Positions 8,327 to 16,690 are shown, counted from the first letter of the stretch. The stretch is 64,000 bases of DNA from Dyadobacter sp. MSC1_007 (GCF_023667495.1 NZ_JAMOZL010000012.1:186001-250000); one strand, 5' to 3'. Numbers and translations: made by a program. Notes: generated by a model from the letters alone, not told the origin.

Positions 8327-8683
8327 ATGTCAATCGAAGCAAGGAGAGATGTTTTTCAAGCCATTGCCGACCCTACACGTCGACAAATTATCAACCTGAT
8401 TGCCTACCAATCGATGAACCTGAATGCGATTGCCGAAAATTTCGCAATCAGCAGGCCGGCCGTATCTCAGCATATCAAAATACTGATGGAATGTGGTATG
8501 GTAGTAGTCAGGAAGGAGGGGAGAGAGCGGTATTGTGAGGCAAAGCTGGATACTTTGAAGGAGGTGTCGACCTGGGTTGACCAGTACCGTCAGTTCTGGA
8601 ACCAGCAATTTGATTCTCTCGATAGTTACCTCAACCGAATTCAAACAAACAATCAATCAAATAACAATCAAACAAACAGCTAG
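8327..8683 (+). CDS. ArsR/SmtB-family transcriptional regulator (first pair)
   Basis: This 118-residue winged-helix protein has the ArsR signature VFQAIADPTRRQIINLIA, a recognition helix ISRPAVSQHIKIL and a wing with KEGRERYCEAK. No cysteine metal-binding motif is visible, so it belongs to the metal-independent group that commonly pairs with AHSA1-type proteins. The C-terminus is a low-complexity Asn/Gln/Ser tail. The ATG at 8327 directly follows two palindromes (8278-8321), which suggests autoregulation and a very short leader. The SRPBCC gene starts one base after its stop codon, so the two are co-transcribed. The ligand is unknown. Confidence 0.9.
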   Translation: MSIEARRDVFQAIADPTRRQIINLIAYQSMNLNAIAENFAISRPAVSQHIKILMECGMVVVRKEGRERYCEAKLDTLKEVSTWVDQYRQFWNQQFDSLDSYLNRIQTNNQSNNNQTNS

Positions 8684-8684
8684 T

Positions 8685-9194
8685 ATGGAAAATCAAGCAG
8701 TAAAAAAGGAAGGAATCAAGATCGTACGACAATTCAGAGCACCTCAAACGTTGGTATTCGACGCATTTGCCACCCCGCAAGCATTTGGCGAATGGTGGGG
8801 ACCGGTAGGGTCAGAACTGACTGTGAAACATTTCGATTTCAGAGAAGGTGGTAAAACACATTACAAAATGGAGGGCAATGGGCATGTGATGTGGGGACTT
8901 TTCCAATATCGCAGTATCCACCGGGCAGATCTCATTGAGTTTATCAACTCTTTTGCAGACGACGAAGGCAATATCAGGACATCGCCCTTTCCGATGGATT
9001 TTCCGTTGGAAATATTCAACCAGGTTACTTTAACGGAAAGTAACGGCATCACCACTCTAACGATCCAGGGGCATCCCGTTAATGCAACCGCGGCGCAGGA
9101 GGAAACCTATTTTTCTATCATGGAAAATATGGAGGAAGGTTTTAATGGTACTTTTGATAAGCTGGAAGATTACCTGCGTAAAGTACAAAGTTAG
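8685..9194 (+). CDS. SRPBCC (AHSA1-like) domain protein (first pair)
   Basis: This 169-residue cytosolic protein has an AHSA1/START-like fold: IVRQFRAPQTLVFDAFATPQ, then WWGP and an FREGGKTHYKMEG strand, and a C-terminal helix with MEEGFNGTFDKLEDYL. The fold makes a hydrophobic pocket; a ligand cannot be predicted. The ATG at 8685 is chosen because it follows the ArsR stop by one base and begins the domain; longer in-frame extensions would overlap the ArsR gene. The pair ArsR-AHSA1 is a common unit in Bacteroidota and is repeated at 10348-11167. Confidence 0.88.
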   Translation: MENQAVKKEGIKIVRQFRAPQTLVFDAFATPQAFGEWWGPVGSELTVKHFDFREGGKTHYKMEGNGHVMWGLFQYRSIHRADLIEFINSFADDEGNIRTSPFPMDFPLEIFNQVTLTESNGITTLTIQGHPVNATAAQEETYFSIMENMEEGFNGTFDKLEDYLRKVQS

Positions 9195-9346
9195 ATTTTG
9201 TGACTACCGCTTAATCGGAAGTCTGGCAGATAATGCATTTGTATACCTTTTGTATACGTATATTAGTTGGAGTGCAGGTCTTTCATGGAATACGTTTGTC
9301 GCCCCGCTAAGGCCTTTTCGGGTTTCATAAACATTTATACTAAAAC

Positions 9347-10000
9347 ATGAAAGACATGCAACTCCACCACGCGCCTGCCATTATCTCACATCACGTTATC
9401 AGCTATCTGAGCGTGATAGTCATCATGCTTTTCCTTTCCATTTCCTGGCAAAGCTTTGGACAGGATAAAAGGCCGCTAGCAAACAACCTTGGGATACAAA
9501 GCCCGCTTTATCTTCAAAAAAAAGCATACAAGCTGGTTTGGTCATCACACCCCGGTGCCTCGCTTTATAAGCAGGAATATCTGACCGCCGGAGATGCCTT
9601 TCCGAACTATAAATCAATGATTACGATCGATTTTGTGATCACAGGATCAACCGTTGACGATGCTGTCCGGGTGAAAGTTCAGGAATTGGAGCAGCTTAAA
9701 AAGACACTTGACGTTAATTATGAAGTGATAGGCAATGCCGCAACCGGTGAAAAGATTATCGATTGCCTGATCGGACAAACGGCTGCGGATGATTCTAAAA
9801 GTGTTTATGAACGCGATGTTTACAGATTTAAGGCGGTGAAGGCGAAATCCGGACAAAAGGGGATTTTACTTTATGCCGCGAGCGTCCGTCAGTATGGAAA
9901 GGATATTAAACCTTTTTTGATGAAGCTTAAAACAGAAAAGTCGGTTTTGCTCAATGAAGTGGCTAAATTATCGCTGCCTGAAATAAATATTTCCAAATAA
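9347..10000 (+). CDS. Membrane-anchored or secreted protein of unknown function
   Basis: This 217-residue protein has an N-terminal hydrophobic segment (about residues 15-40, ISYLSVIVIMLFLSISWQSF followed by GQ), which is a signal peptide or anchor. The mature part contains alternating strands and helices (LVWSSHPGASLYKQEYLTAG; a helix VDDAVRVKVQELEQLKKTL) and ends in LPEINISK. No family was recognised. The next gene follows after 14 bases, so they are probably one operon. About 150 bases separate it from the AHSA1 gene upstream, where no strong promoter motif was seen. Confidence 0.7.
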   Translation: MKDMQLHHAPAIISHHVISYLSVIVIMLFLSISWQSFGQDKRPLANNLGIQSPLYLQKKAYKLVWSSHPGASLYKQEYLTAGDAFPNYKSMITIDFVITGSTVDDAVRVKVQELEQLKKTLDVNYEVIGNAATGEKIIDCLIGQTAADDSKSVYERDVYRFKAVKAKSGQKGILLYAASVRQYGKDIKPFLMKLKTEKSVLLNEVAKLSLPEINISK

Positions 10001-10014
10001 ACTCATCCGGTCCT

Positions 10015-10221
10015 ATGAAATATTTTGGCATCGCACTGCTCGCTGGCATCATCGGTTTTGTACTTGCAGCTTCTCTAAGTTATTTTTTGATCGGTAAATT
10101 TTCTTCTAACGGCCACGATCGCGGTGTGGAAGCCAGCATGACCAGCATTTTCGTCTTCGGTCCAATCGGCTTCGTTCTCGCGTTCATTGCAGGATATATT
10201 TGGGGAAAGAACTTGTTTTGA
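10015..10221 (+). CDS. Small two-helix membrane protein
   Basis: This 68-residue protein has two transmembrane helices: IALLAGIIGFVLAASLSYFL near the N-terminus, and a second run (FGPIGFVLAFIAGYIWG) near the C-terminus. A short polar loop with GKFSSNGHDRG separates them. It starts 14 bases after the stop of the unknown protein gene and is probably co-transcribed with it. The function is unknown. The size and position support a real gene, but no family name is given. Confidence 0.6.
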   Translation: MKYFGIALLAGIIGFVLAASLSYFLIGKFSSNGHDRGVEASMTSIFVFGPIGFVLAFIAGYIWGKNLF

Positions 10222-10347
10222 ACTTCGCTTGCATCTGACAACTTTCCATTAGTTTCTCTCAATTAAAAAATTTTGTCCAAAAAATTTGCGCAACCGAACA
10301 ATTGCGTTTATAATTGCAACCGATTGGTAGCAAATAAAGAATTGACA

Positions 10348-10674
10348 ATGAGAAGAGATGTATTTCAAGCAGTTGCGGACCCAACGCGTAGGGCAATATT
10401 AGGATTGATAGCCCTGCAAGCCATGACCCCAAATGCGCTAGCAGAGCACTTTGATACGAGCAGACAGGCAGTTTCAAAGCATATTAAAATATTGACTGAA
10501 TGCCAGCTCGTAAAACAACAGCAGAATGGAAGAGAGATTTATTATCACTTTAATCCTCAGAAAATGAAAGAGATAGCGGATTGGTTGGCACCTTTCCAGA
10601 AGATGTGGGAAGACAGGTTCAGTCGTTTAGATCAGGTATTAGACAATTTAAAAAACAAAGGAAATGCAAACTAA
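10348..10674 (+). CDS. ArsR/SmtB-family transcriptional regulator (second pair)
   Basis: This 108-residue winged-helix protein is clearly paralogous to the regulator at 8327: RRDVFQAVADPTRRAILGLIA, the recognition helix TSRQAVSKHIKIL and the wing QQNGREIYYHFNP. The ATG at 10348 is chosen because it begins the conserved domain; an upstream in-frame TTG at 10273 would add an unlikely leader. Its 3' end overlaps the following AHSA1 gene by 11 bases, so translation is probably coupled. Upstream, GCAACCGA occurs twice (10290-10297 and 10316-10323), a candidate operator different from that of the first pair. Confidence 0.9.
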   Translation: MRRDVFQAVADPTRRAILGLIALQAMTPNALAEHFDTSRQAVSKHIKILTECQLVKQQQNGREIYYHFNPQKMKEIADWLAPFQKMWEDRFSRLDQVLDNLKNKGNAN

Positions 10675-11167
10675 AAACACTACAAAGATCACGGCGGACG
10701 AAGGAAAGCAGGAGCTTTTCATAGTCCGGGAGTTTGATGCGCCCAGAGAGCTGGTTTTCCAGGCATTCAATGAGCCAGACTTGCTTTTGCAATGGTTGGG
10801 GCCAAAGGATATGGAAATGAAAATCGACCGGATGGATAACCGTACCGGCGGTTCTTACCGGTTTGTACATTCGTACGCGGGAGGTGGCCCCGAATTTGGG
10901 TTTAACGGCGTAATCCATGAGGCAACGGAACCCGAAAGGATCATCAGGACCTTTGAGTTTGAAGGACTTCCTGAACGCGGACACGTGTCGCTGGAATTTC
11001 TTACACTCACCGAACTGCCTGGCAACCGGACGAGCCTGCACATTCAATCTGTCTTTAAGTCGGTGGCGGACCGGGATGGCATGATACAATCCGGTATGGA
11101 GGGAGGTATGAATGAGGGGTTTGCAAAACTGGTTGAGTTATTGGCGGAAATTAATGCAACAAACTAA
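10664..11167 (+). CDS. SRPBCC (AHSA1-like) domain protein (second pair)
   Basis: This 167-residue protein has the AHSA1-like fold, with LFIVREFDAPRELVFQAFNE, LLLQWLGPKDMEMKIDRM and a C-terminal helix GMEGGMNEGFAKLVELL. It is paralogous to the protein at 8685 but clearly diverged. The start overlaps the ArsR gene by 11 bases. A VOC-family gene follows 12 bases downstream, so ArsR, AHSA1 and VOC are probably one transcript. The ligand is unknown. Confidence 0.9.
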   Translation: MQTKNTTKITADEGKQELFIVREFDAPRELVFQAFNEPDLLLQWLGPKDMEMKIDRMDNRTGGSYRFVHSYAGGGPEFGFNGVIHEATEPERIIRTFEFEGLPERGHVSLEFLTLTELPGNRTSLHIQSVFKSVADRDGMIQSGMEGGMNEGFAKLVELLAEINATN

Positions 11168-11179
11168 AAATCAGCCCAT

Positions 11180-11602
11180 ATGATCAGACAAATGTATCCC
11201 TGCCTGTGGTTCGACGGCAATGCTAAAGAGGCCGCCGACTATTACTGCTCCATTTTTCCCGGCTCAAAAATTGCTTCGGAAAATCCGATGGTTGTCAATT
11301 TTGAACTGCATGGTTTTAAGCTTATGGGCCTGAATGGCGGTCCGCAATACAAATTCTCACCCGCCACTTCTTTTGTGATTGAATGCGAAACGCAGGAGGA
11401 GATTGATTTTTACTGGGAAAAACTCGGCGATGGAGGTGTTTATAACCAATGTGGCTGGCTCGACGACCGTTTCGGCCTATCCTGGCAAATCATCCCTGCC
11501 GTTCTCGGCCAACTGATGTCCGATCCGCAAAAAGCCCCGCGTGTGGTGCAGGCATTCATGCAAATGACCAAATTTGATATTGAAACGCTGGTTAATGCTT
11601 AA
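11180..11602 (+). CDS. VOC/PhnB-like protein
   Basis: This 140-residue protein belongs to the vicinal oxygen chelate superfamily in the PhnB/3-demethylubiquinone-9 3-methyltransferase-like group, with YPCLWFDGNAKEAADYYCSI, an FVIECETQEEIDFYWEKL segment and DRFGLSWQIIP. These proteins fold as paired beta-alpha-beta-beta-beta units; most members in Bacteroidota have no proven reaction. It is likely co-transcribed with the ArsR-AHSA1 pair upstream. A strong hairpin follows at 11653-11699. Confidence 0.88.
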   Translation: MIRQMYPCLWFDGNAKEAADYYCSIFPGSKIASENPMVVNFELHGFKLMGLNGGPQYKFSPATSFVIECETQEEIDFYWEKLGDGGVYNQCGWLDDRFGLSWQIIPAVLGQLMSDPQKAPRVVQAFMQMTKFDIETLVNA

Positions 11603-11652
11603 TAAAACACTTCATCAACAAACAAAATCTACCTATATTTATTTCTCTACCG

Positions 11653-11699
11653 ATATTTAATCCCTGACGGGATTTGGAGTTTCGTCAGGGATTAAATAT
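11653..11699. terminator. Long perfect hairpin between two VOC genes
   Basis: Arms ATATTTAATCCCTGACG (11653-11669) and CGTCAGGGATTAAATAT (11683-11699) pair perfectly over 17 bases with a 13-base loop. No long T run follows, but the AT-rich outer part of the stem could act on both strands. It ends 20 bases before the ATG at 11719, so it could also be an operator or leader structure for the next gene. Confidence 0.55.
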
Positions 11700-11718
11700 T
11701 GTCAAAATATGTATCGCT

Positions 11719-12114
11719 ATGCCAAACGTCTCAACTCCTGTTTTTGCTCCGGAGCTTTACATCCCGAACGGCGTGAAAGACGTCGATTTTTATGTTAACG
11801 GTCTCGGCGCTATTGAACTTCGGCGTTTCGCGAATACTGACGGCAGCATTCATGTATCGGAACTGTCAATTGCGGGCGCTATTTTTCATCTGCACGAGGA
11901 GGTTAGGAATTCCAGCATGTTTTGCCCGGCGAAGCATCAGGGCTCGACGGTGAAACTAGGTTTGTTTGTCGACGATGTTGATGTATACATTGCAAAAGCA
12001 ATTGCCGCGGGTGCAAAGGTCGTTTCGCCGGCTCAGGATTATGATTACGGATACAGGCAAGGCGACATTATGGATCCGTTTGGGCATATTTGGATGTTTG
12101 AGAGCAGGATATAA
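11719..12114 (+). CDS. VOC/glyoxalase-like protein
   Basis: This 131-residue VOC protein has PELYIPNGVKDVDFYVNGLG at the start, GLFVDDVDVYIAKAIAAGAK in the middle and the family ending MDPFGHIWMFESRI. The ATG at 11719 is chosen because it begins the domain and lies 20 bases after the hairpin at 11653-11699; an earlier in-frame start would run through that hairpin. It belongs to the PhnB-like group; substrate and reaction are unknown. Confidence 0.85.
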   Translation: MPNVSTPVFAPELYIPNGVKDVDFYVNGLGAIELRRFANTDGSIHVSELSIAGAIFHLHEEVRNSSMFCPAKHQGSTVKLGLFVDDVDVYIAKAIAAGAKVVSPAQDYDYGYRQGDIMDPFGHIWMFESRI

Positions 12115-12184
12115 GTGGTGATTATGGATAATGATTTATAGTTTAGTGTAAATTGCTGAATCAAATCACCTATTCCATTTCCAG

Positions 12185-13057
12185 ATGTTCCGGCATTTTA
12201 TCTCAGCGCTGTTTTTTTTATTTCCATTCATTTCCAACGCCCAGCTTGTGCTGGATTCATTGTCCATTGAGGGACATTACCGGGTGTTTGCCTATAATCC
12301 AAACAAAAGCATAAAGCCGGGGGCTAGCCTGATGTTTGCGATGCATGGTTCGGGTGGAGAGCCTTTGGGATTTGCAAGAAGTGCGGCTAAGCTGGAGGCC
12401 ATGTCGGAGGCTGAAAACCTGATGATCGTTTATCCGGCGGGTTATAAAAGATATTGGAACGAATGCCGCAAAGCATCGACAGCCCTTGCCAATACTGCCA
12501 ATTTGAATGAGGAGGCGTTTTTCTCCGCCATGATTGAGTATTTTAAAAAGAAATATCAAATAAACCCATCGCATGTTTTTGCGACGGGCTTATCTGGCGG
12601 AGGACATATGGCCTATAAACTTGCATTGACGATGCCCGGCAAAATCAAAGCTGTTTCAGCCGTTGTGGCCAATCTTCCAACTCAGGAAAATATGGACTGT
12701 GCTTATGCAGGCGTGCCCATAGCAGTGATGATTACCAATGGCACGGCCGATGAAACCAATCCCTACAATGGAGGAGAAGTAAAAACACCAGGTGTAACCT
12801 TGGGGATGGTGCGGTCAACAGACCAGTCTTTTGAATATTGGGCCAGACTGGATGGTTACACCGGCGCTCCTGAGAAATCGGTTATGCCTGATGGGGATAC
12901 TTCCAATAATGTCACGGTCGAAAGATATAGCTATCATCAGAAAGGAAAGCCGGAAGTGACATTGCTCAAAGTGATCAACGGCAAGCATGAATTTCCCAAG
13001 GATTTCGATGTATACGAAGAGTCCTGGAAGTTTTTCAAAAGGCAAATGGAGCGTTAA
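12185..13057 (+). CDS. Secreted PHB depolymerase/feruloyl esterase-like alpha/beta hydrolase
   Basis: This 290-residue esterase has a signal peptide ending in FPFISNAQ. The nucleophile elbow GLSGGG puts the serine near residue 137, and an oxyanion region MHGSGGEP is near residue 54. The acid is probably in NGTADETNPY (about residue 189) and the histidine in NGKHEFP near the C-terminus. This fits the LpqC/PHB depolymerase family, which cleaves ester bonds of polyesters or of acylated plant polymers. The substrate cannot be decided here. Its stop overlaps the 3' end of the convergent serine hydrolase gene by 4 bases. Confidence 0.85.
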   Translation: MFRHFISALFFLFPFISNAQLVLDSLSIEGHYRVFAYNPNKSIKPGASLMFAMHGSGGEPLGFARSAAKLEAMSEAENLMIVYPAGYKRYWNECRKASTALANTANLNEEAFFSAMIEYFKKKYQINPSHVFATGLSGGGHMAYKLALTMPGKIKAVSAVVANLPTQENMDCAYAGVPIAVMITNGTADETNPYNGGEVKTPGVTLGMVRSTDQSFEYWARLDGYTGAPEKSVMPDGDTSNNVTVERYSYHQKGKPEVTLLKVINGKHEFPKDFDVYEESWKFFKRQMER

Positions 13058-14763
13058 CGATCAAAGTTATCCTCCAATTTCTTCAACCATAAATTCACAA
13101 CACGTCCGTTTGACATTTTGAGCCCGGTAACATTCCCGGCGACATTACGGACGATATCGATATTTCCGACGAACCACCAGGGCGCCTGCAAACGGTCGTT
13201 ATTCACTATTTTAAGATCGGCCTCACCATGGTGGACGTGGATCAATTTCAATACATCTCCTTTTAATGCGATAGTGTAAATGGTTTCGAGCTCGGGGCTG
13301 TAATACTTTCCTGTGAATTGGGTGGGGGGAATATGAGGGCCTTCCTGCGGTTTCACCCGCGTGGCGGTATGATCGCCATTTTGCTTTAATGTAATACGGT
13401 CCACTTTGCCGTCTTTGGATTTATGGAAAACCACGGATGCTTCCACTACTTTCAGGAAAAAGGTTGAATCGGAGGAGGGGAACATCTCTGCTTGCGGTTG
13501 GCCGGTGCCCTGCGTATAGTACCGGTCGCCCTCGCGCTTGAATGTGAGCACGAACCCGGGTGCCTCTGCCAGCGAGAATGCACCTGCATAATGCCTGAAA
13601 ATTGTGGAATCGAATTTATAGCTTTCTGATTTAGCAGGAGCAGCCGCCACAATCACCGGTTTTTCTTCTTTTATGAAAGATTTAAGATAAACATCTGCCA
13701 CTTCAAAATTTTTCTTGGGAGGATTAAATTCTGCCTGGTTACTGAGCACGATGAAGCCATAGTCTTCTTTGGGGAAGTAAACGAGGGATGAACGGAAACC
13801 CGCATCTGCGCCATCGTGGCCGTAATAGGCCAATCCTTTATGTTTGCCATGTATCAGGCCTGATGCGTAAGGTAAGGTGTCGCCTTTTGTCAATCGGCCA
13901 CGTTCCAGCATTTGTTTCATCGTCGCGGCGTTGCCTACCTGGGGCGAGCGAAAGTTATCGATCCAAAGGGCCAGGTCGTTGATGGTGGTGAACAGACTGG
14001 TTGCTCCAACATTGCCATAGCTTAAAATGCTTTTACTGAACATGGTCGGCCCAATGGTGCCGGGTGTTTTGTGAAATGAGTAAGCGCGACCCTTGACAAT
14101 GCCTTCCTGATTATCAAAAAACTGTGTATTCTTCATGCCAAGTGGCTTGAATACATTACGTTGCATCCAGTATGTAAATGGCTGCTTGGTAACGCGGTTG
14201 ACGATTTCCGCCAGTAATGTGTAACCCGTATTGCAATAGGTGTAGGCCGAGCCAGGTTCAAAATTCAGTTCTTTCTGGCGTGTGACGAGGTTCAGGACGT
14301 GTTGTTTGGTAATGACATCGTCGAGTTGCCAGCCTGCCATTGCGAGTAGGTTCCATTGGTCGCGCAGGCCGCTGGTATGGTTAATGAGATGGCGAATGGT
14401 GATGGTTTTGCCAAAATCGGGCACTTCTGGAATGTATTTATGGATATCATCATCCAAGGAGAGTTTGCCTTCCCCAGCTAGCAGGATGATCGCGTAAGCT
14501 GTAAATTGCTTCGAAACCGAGGCGACATGAAATATTGTCTCCGGACCGATTTTGGCACCGGTTTCCAGGTCTGCTTCACCAAAACCTTTGGCATAAATAA
14601 GTTTTCCCTGATGTACCACACCAACGGCTGCTCCTGGCATGCCGGGCTTGTTCCATTCAGCAAAAAGTGAGTCGGCTTTGGCCGCTGGCGTAATGGATTG
14701 GGCTTTTGAAATGCCGGATGCAGCCAGAACAGAGAGGAAAAGCAAGGGTAATATTGATTTCAT
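13054..14763 (-). CDS. Class C beta-lactamase-like serine hydrolase, exported
   Basis: This 569-residue protein has a signal peptide (MKSILPLLFLSVLAASG, cleavage near SKAQ) and a beta-lactamase/esterase domain. SxxK is SVSK (Ser82, Lys85), the YxN motif is YCN (Tyr176-Asn178), and the third motif is HDG in GHDGADAGF. The C-terminal 180 residues form an extra beta-rich domain with PTQFTGKYYSPELETIYTI, typical of Bacteroidota penicillin-binding-protein-like hydrolases. It may be a D-aminopeptidase, esterase or peptidase; resistance to beta-lactams cannot be concluded. It is transcribed alone, convergent with the esterase gene. Confidence 0.9.
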   Translation of the reverse strand: MKSILPLLFLSVLAASGISKAQSITPAAKADSLFAEWNKPGMPGAAVGVVHQGKLIYAKGFGEADLETGAKIGPETIFHVASVSKQFTAYAIILLAGEGKLSLDDDIHKYIPEVPDFGKTITIRHLINHTSGLRDQWNLLAMAGWQLDDVITKQHVLNLVTRQKELNFEPGSAYTYCNTGYTLLAEIVNRVTKQPFTYWMQRNVFKPLGMKNTQFFDNQEGIVKGRAYSFHKTPGTIGPTMFSKSILSYGNVGATSLFTTINDLALWIDNFRSPQVGNAATMKQMLERGRLTKGDTLPYASGLIHGKHKGLAYYGHDGADAGFRSSLVYFPKEDYGFIVLSNQAEFNPPKKNFEVADVYLKSFIKEEKPVIVAAAPAKSESYKFDSTIFRHYAGAFSLAEAPGFVLTFKREGDRYYTQGTGQPQAEMFPSSDSTFFLKVVEASVVFHKSKDGKVDRITLKQNGDHTATRVKPQEGPHIPPTQFTGKYYSPELETIYTIALKGDVLKLIHVHHGEADLKIVNNDRLQAPWWFVGNIDIVRNVAGNVTGLKMSNGRVVNLWLKKLEDNFDR

Positions 14764-14933
14764 GCGGAAAGATTTAAAAGTGTGAAGGACGAAGCGTTAT
14801 ACACGAATATAGGGATTACGGCTACATGCACACATCTTTTCCGGACAAAGGCGCAGAGAAAAGTGATAAGTGGAGATTAATGTTATTTGTAATGAAAAGA
14901 AGCCTGCGAATAGTGCCGGATACCGGTAGGAAG

Positions 14934-15677
14934 TCAGGCGATATTAAGCCAATCCTGCCTTTCAATCACTGGCAGTGTTTCTGTTGTGACGAGTTCGAAA
15001 CGTCCGGCAACCCATTCCACTATCCATTCGCCAGGCTCTCCATTTCGTATTTTTTGTAAAGCTACATGCCAGCGTGGATAACCGACCCCAGGCATTCCAG
15101 CTTCGAGTTGGCTAATAAGCGGTGTAATTTGCCAGCGCGATACACATGCGAGCGTATTGACGCTTCTTGGATTGTTGCGATGCAAAAAACCAGTTACCCG
15201 GCTTTGCTCCACAGCCAACTGCAGGCGCCTGGATTCGGTAAAGCTGATATTATTCAATTCACCAACCACGGCGGCCAGCGCTTCGCATTTCAATGCTTCT
15301 TCTACCGCCCAAACCACATCTTTTTCCCTGGACAAATCAATAAAAATAACCCTGTCTGGCTCTATCCCGAAGGTTTTTAGTGCCGGTGGGAAAATATATG
15401 GTTTAATCCCTATCCAAAGGCAAATGCCATATTGTCCCATCAATTTACCCAACAATCCAGCCATAAAACCCGTTGTCGCTGCCGCATTCTCCATATTGGT
15501 GCTCACGAATTCATGTACAGCACCGGTTGGGAATGTATGGTTTGGGCATGCTGCTTCGATAGGCCCCAAGCCAAAATCGACCCGCTTGCCGTGTGCGGGC
15601 GTACGAAAGCCCTGCAAAGAGAGAATTTCTTTTTGCAGCCTTTCGGCGATATCGGTTTGAATGGCAGTAAGTGCCAT
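14934..15677 (-). CDS. imuA: ImuA-family error-prone repair protein
   Basis: This 247-residue protein is the RecA-like ImuA partner of ImuB and DnaE2. Typical parts are AIQTDIAERLQKEILSLQG at the start, the PTGAVHEFVS segment, a degenerate nucleotide-binding loop (AATTGFMAGLLGK) and VIFIDLSREKDVVWAVEEAL. In many bacteria imuA precedes imuB in one operon; here it stands alone, about 7.7 kb from imuB and on the same strand. A perfect 10+10 base inverted repeat at 15697-15719, the same palindrome as at 7268-7286, lies 20 bases upstream of its ATG, so it probably keeps common regulation with the rest of the mutasome. Confidence 0.9.
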   Translation of the reverse strand: MALTAIQTDIAERLQKEILSLQGFRTPAHGKRVDFGLGPIEAACPNHTFPTGAVHEFVSTNMENAAATTGFMAGLLGKLMGQYGICLWIGIKPYIFPPALKTFGIEPDRVIFIDLSREKDVVWAVEEALKCEALAAVVGELNNISFTESRRLQLAVEQSRVTGFLHRNNPRSVNTLACVSRWQITPLISQLEAGMPGVGYPRWHVALQKIRNGEPGEWIVEWVAGRFELVTTETLPVIERQDWLNIA

Positions 15678-15696
15678 AAGGAACTGTTGAGTTACA

Positions 15697-15719
15697 AAAT
15701 GATATTTTAAATATCATTT
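15697..15719. promoter_or_regulatory. Candidate SOS-type operator of imuA
   Basis: The inverted repeat has arms AAATGATATT (15697-15706) and AATATCATTT (15710-15719) around TTA; both arms match perfectly. It shares ATGATATT-N3-AATATC with the imuB/dinD site at 7268-7286. It ends 20 bases upstream of the imuA start, where a bound repressor would block transcription. Confidence 0.65.
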
Positions 15720-15844
15720 ATATGATCTCAAAAGTAGCAAAATTTGAATTTGAATGCAAGTTCACCGAAAGAGTGAAAGGGTTTTTTCTCACCTTTGCAA
15801 CTCTGGTATTGAAAAGAGTGTCGTGCTTAAAAATCACTAGCATC

Positions 15845-16258
15845 ATGAAGAAAATCCTGGCCCTGGTTCTTATCTCTTTAAGTTGCTCGGACAAGAAGGT
15901 GGAAAAACGGAATAACTGCGTACAAGTTGAACAGGTGATGGCGCCGACGGCTTGTTATGACAAAGCGCAGGGGCTTACTTTAACCGCGGATACGCCCAGT
16001 TCGCAGGGCCTGGAATGGGTGATTGCGCCGTTAGCCGACACGACAGGCGCACAAACCTATGTGCCCTATTATGTTAGCACTGCTTCCAATACCATTACAT
16101 TGCCTGACAGTGTCATTAAAAATTTTCCCAAAATCGGAATAGCACATGTCGGTTCATACGGCTGCGGCTCTGACCTTTATTTCAGCTTCGTAAAACGCAC
16201 CGGTCCCGATTCCTGCGTGCGATGGTATTTGCAGGAAAAGTTTGTCAAAGGGAAATAA
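15845..16258 (+). CDS. Possible lipoprotein of unknown function
   Basis: This 137-residue protein starts at the ATG at 15845, giving a short signal with LALVLISLSC followed by SDKK. This resembles a Bacteroidota lipobox with Cys as the first mature residue. An upstream in-frame ATG at 15722 would place 41 extra residues in front and overlap the imuA operator, so it is less likely. The mature part has four more cysteines (NNCVQVEQV, TACYDK, YGCGSD, DSCVRW) that could pair as disulfides. No family was recognised. A convergent-type hairpin overlaps its stop codon. Confidence 0.65.
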   Translation: MKKILALVLISLSCSDKKVEKRNNCVQVEQVMAPTACYDKAQGLTLTADTPSSQGLEWVIAPLADTTGAQTYVPYYVSTASNTITLPDSVIKNFPKIGIAHVGSYGCGSDLYFSFVKRTGPDSCVRWYLQEKFVKGK

Positions 16259-16270
16259 CTTCCCTTTGAC
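16244..16270. terminator. Bidirectional terminator hairpin
   Basis: Perfect 11-base arms GTCAAAGGGAA (16244-16254) and TTCCCTTTGAC (16260-16270) surround the TAA stop codon of the plus-strand gene. It lies between two convergent genes and could serve both. Confidence 0.65.
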
Positions 16271-16282
16271 TGTAAGTTATCC

Positions 16283-16690
16283 CTACTGCGCACGCACATC
16301 AACCATCCAGTCGATGCCGAATTTGTCTTTGAATGCGCCGAAAATGTCGCCCCAAACTTGCTTTTCCATAGGGACAGTAATAGTGCCGCCCTCGCTGAGC
16401 TGCTCAAATTTTTTGCGGAGATTGGTCTCGTCGAAGCCGCTGAGCGAAAGCTGGATTTTGTCGCCCGCCAGCGGCCCCGGTTTAGGGGTGTCGCAGCCCA
16501 TGAAATCGACCTCTCCGCCCATGAGCGTTGCGTGCATGATATGATCGCGTATGGCTGCCGGGCAGCTTTCATCTACTTGCCCGAAGGTCATCATACTCAG
16601 TTCGCCGCCGAAAATATTCTTATAAAAATCCATTGCATCGCGGCAATCGCCTTCGAACATCAGGTAAGGGTGTAATGCAGGCTTTTCCAT
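16283..16690 (-). CDS. VOC/PhnB-like protein
   Basis: This 135-residue PhnB-like VOC protein contains HPYLMFEGDCRDAMDFYKNI, MHATLMGGEVDFMGCD, GGTITVPMEKQVWGDIFGAF and ends in FGIDWMVDVRAQ. It resembles the protein encoded at 23456-23890 (shared WGD-FGAF and GV/I-WM patterns). The reaction is unknown. It is transcribed alone, convergent with the possible lipoprotein gene. Confidence 0.88.
   Translation of the reverse strand: MEKPALHPYLMFEGDCRDAMDFYKNIFGGELSMMTFGQVDESCPAAIRDHIMHATLMGGEVDFMGCDTPKPGPLAGDKIQLSLSGFDETNLRKKFEQLSEGGTITVPMEKQVWGDIFGAFKDKFGIDWMVDVRAQ

Noticed and set aside
13054..14763. Beta-lactamase resistance gene
   Set aside because: The motifs also fit esterases and D-aminopeptidases and the protein has an added C-terminal domain; resistance cannot be inferred.
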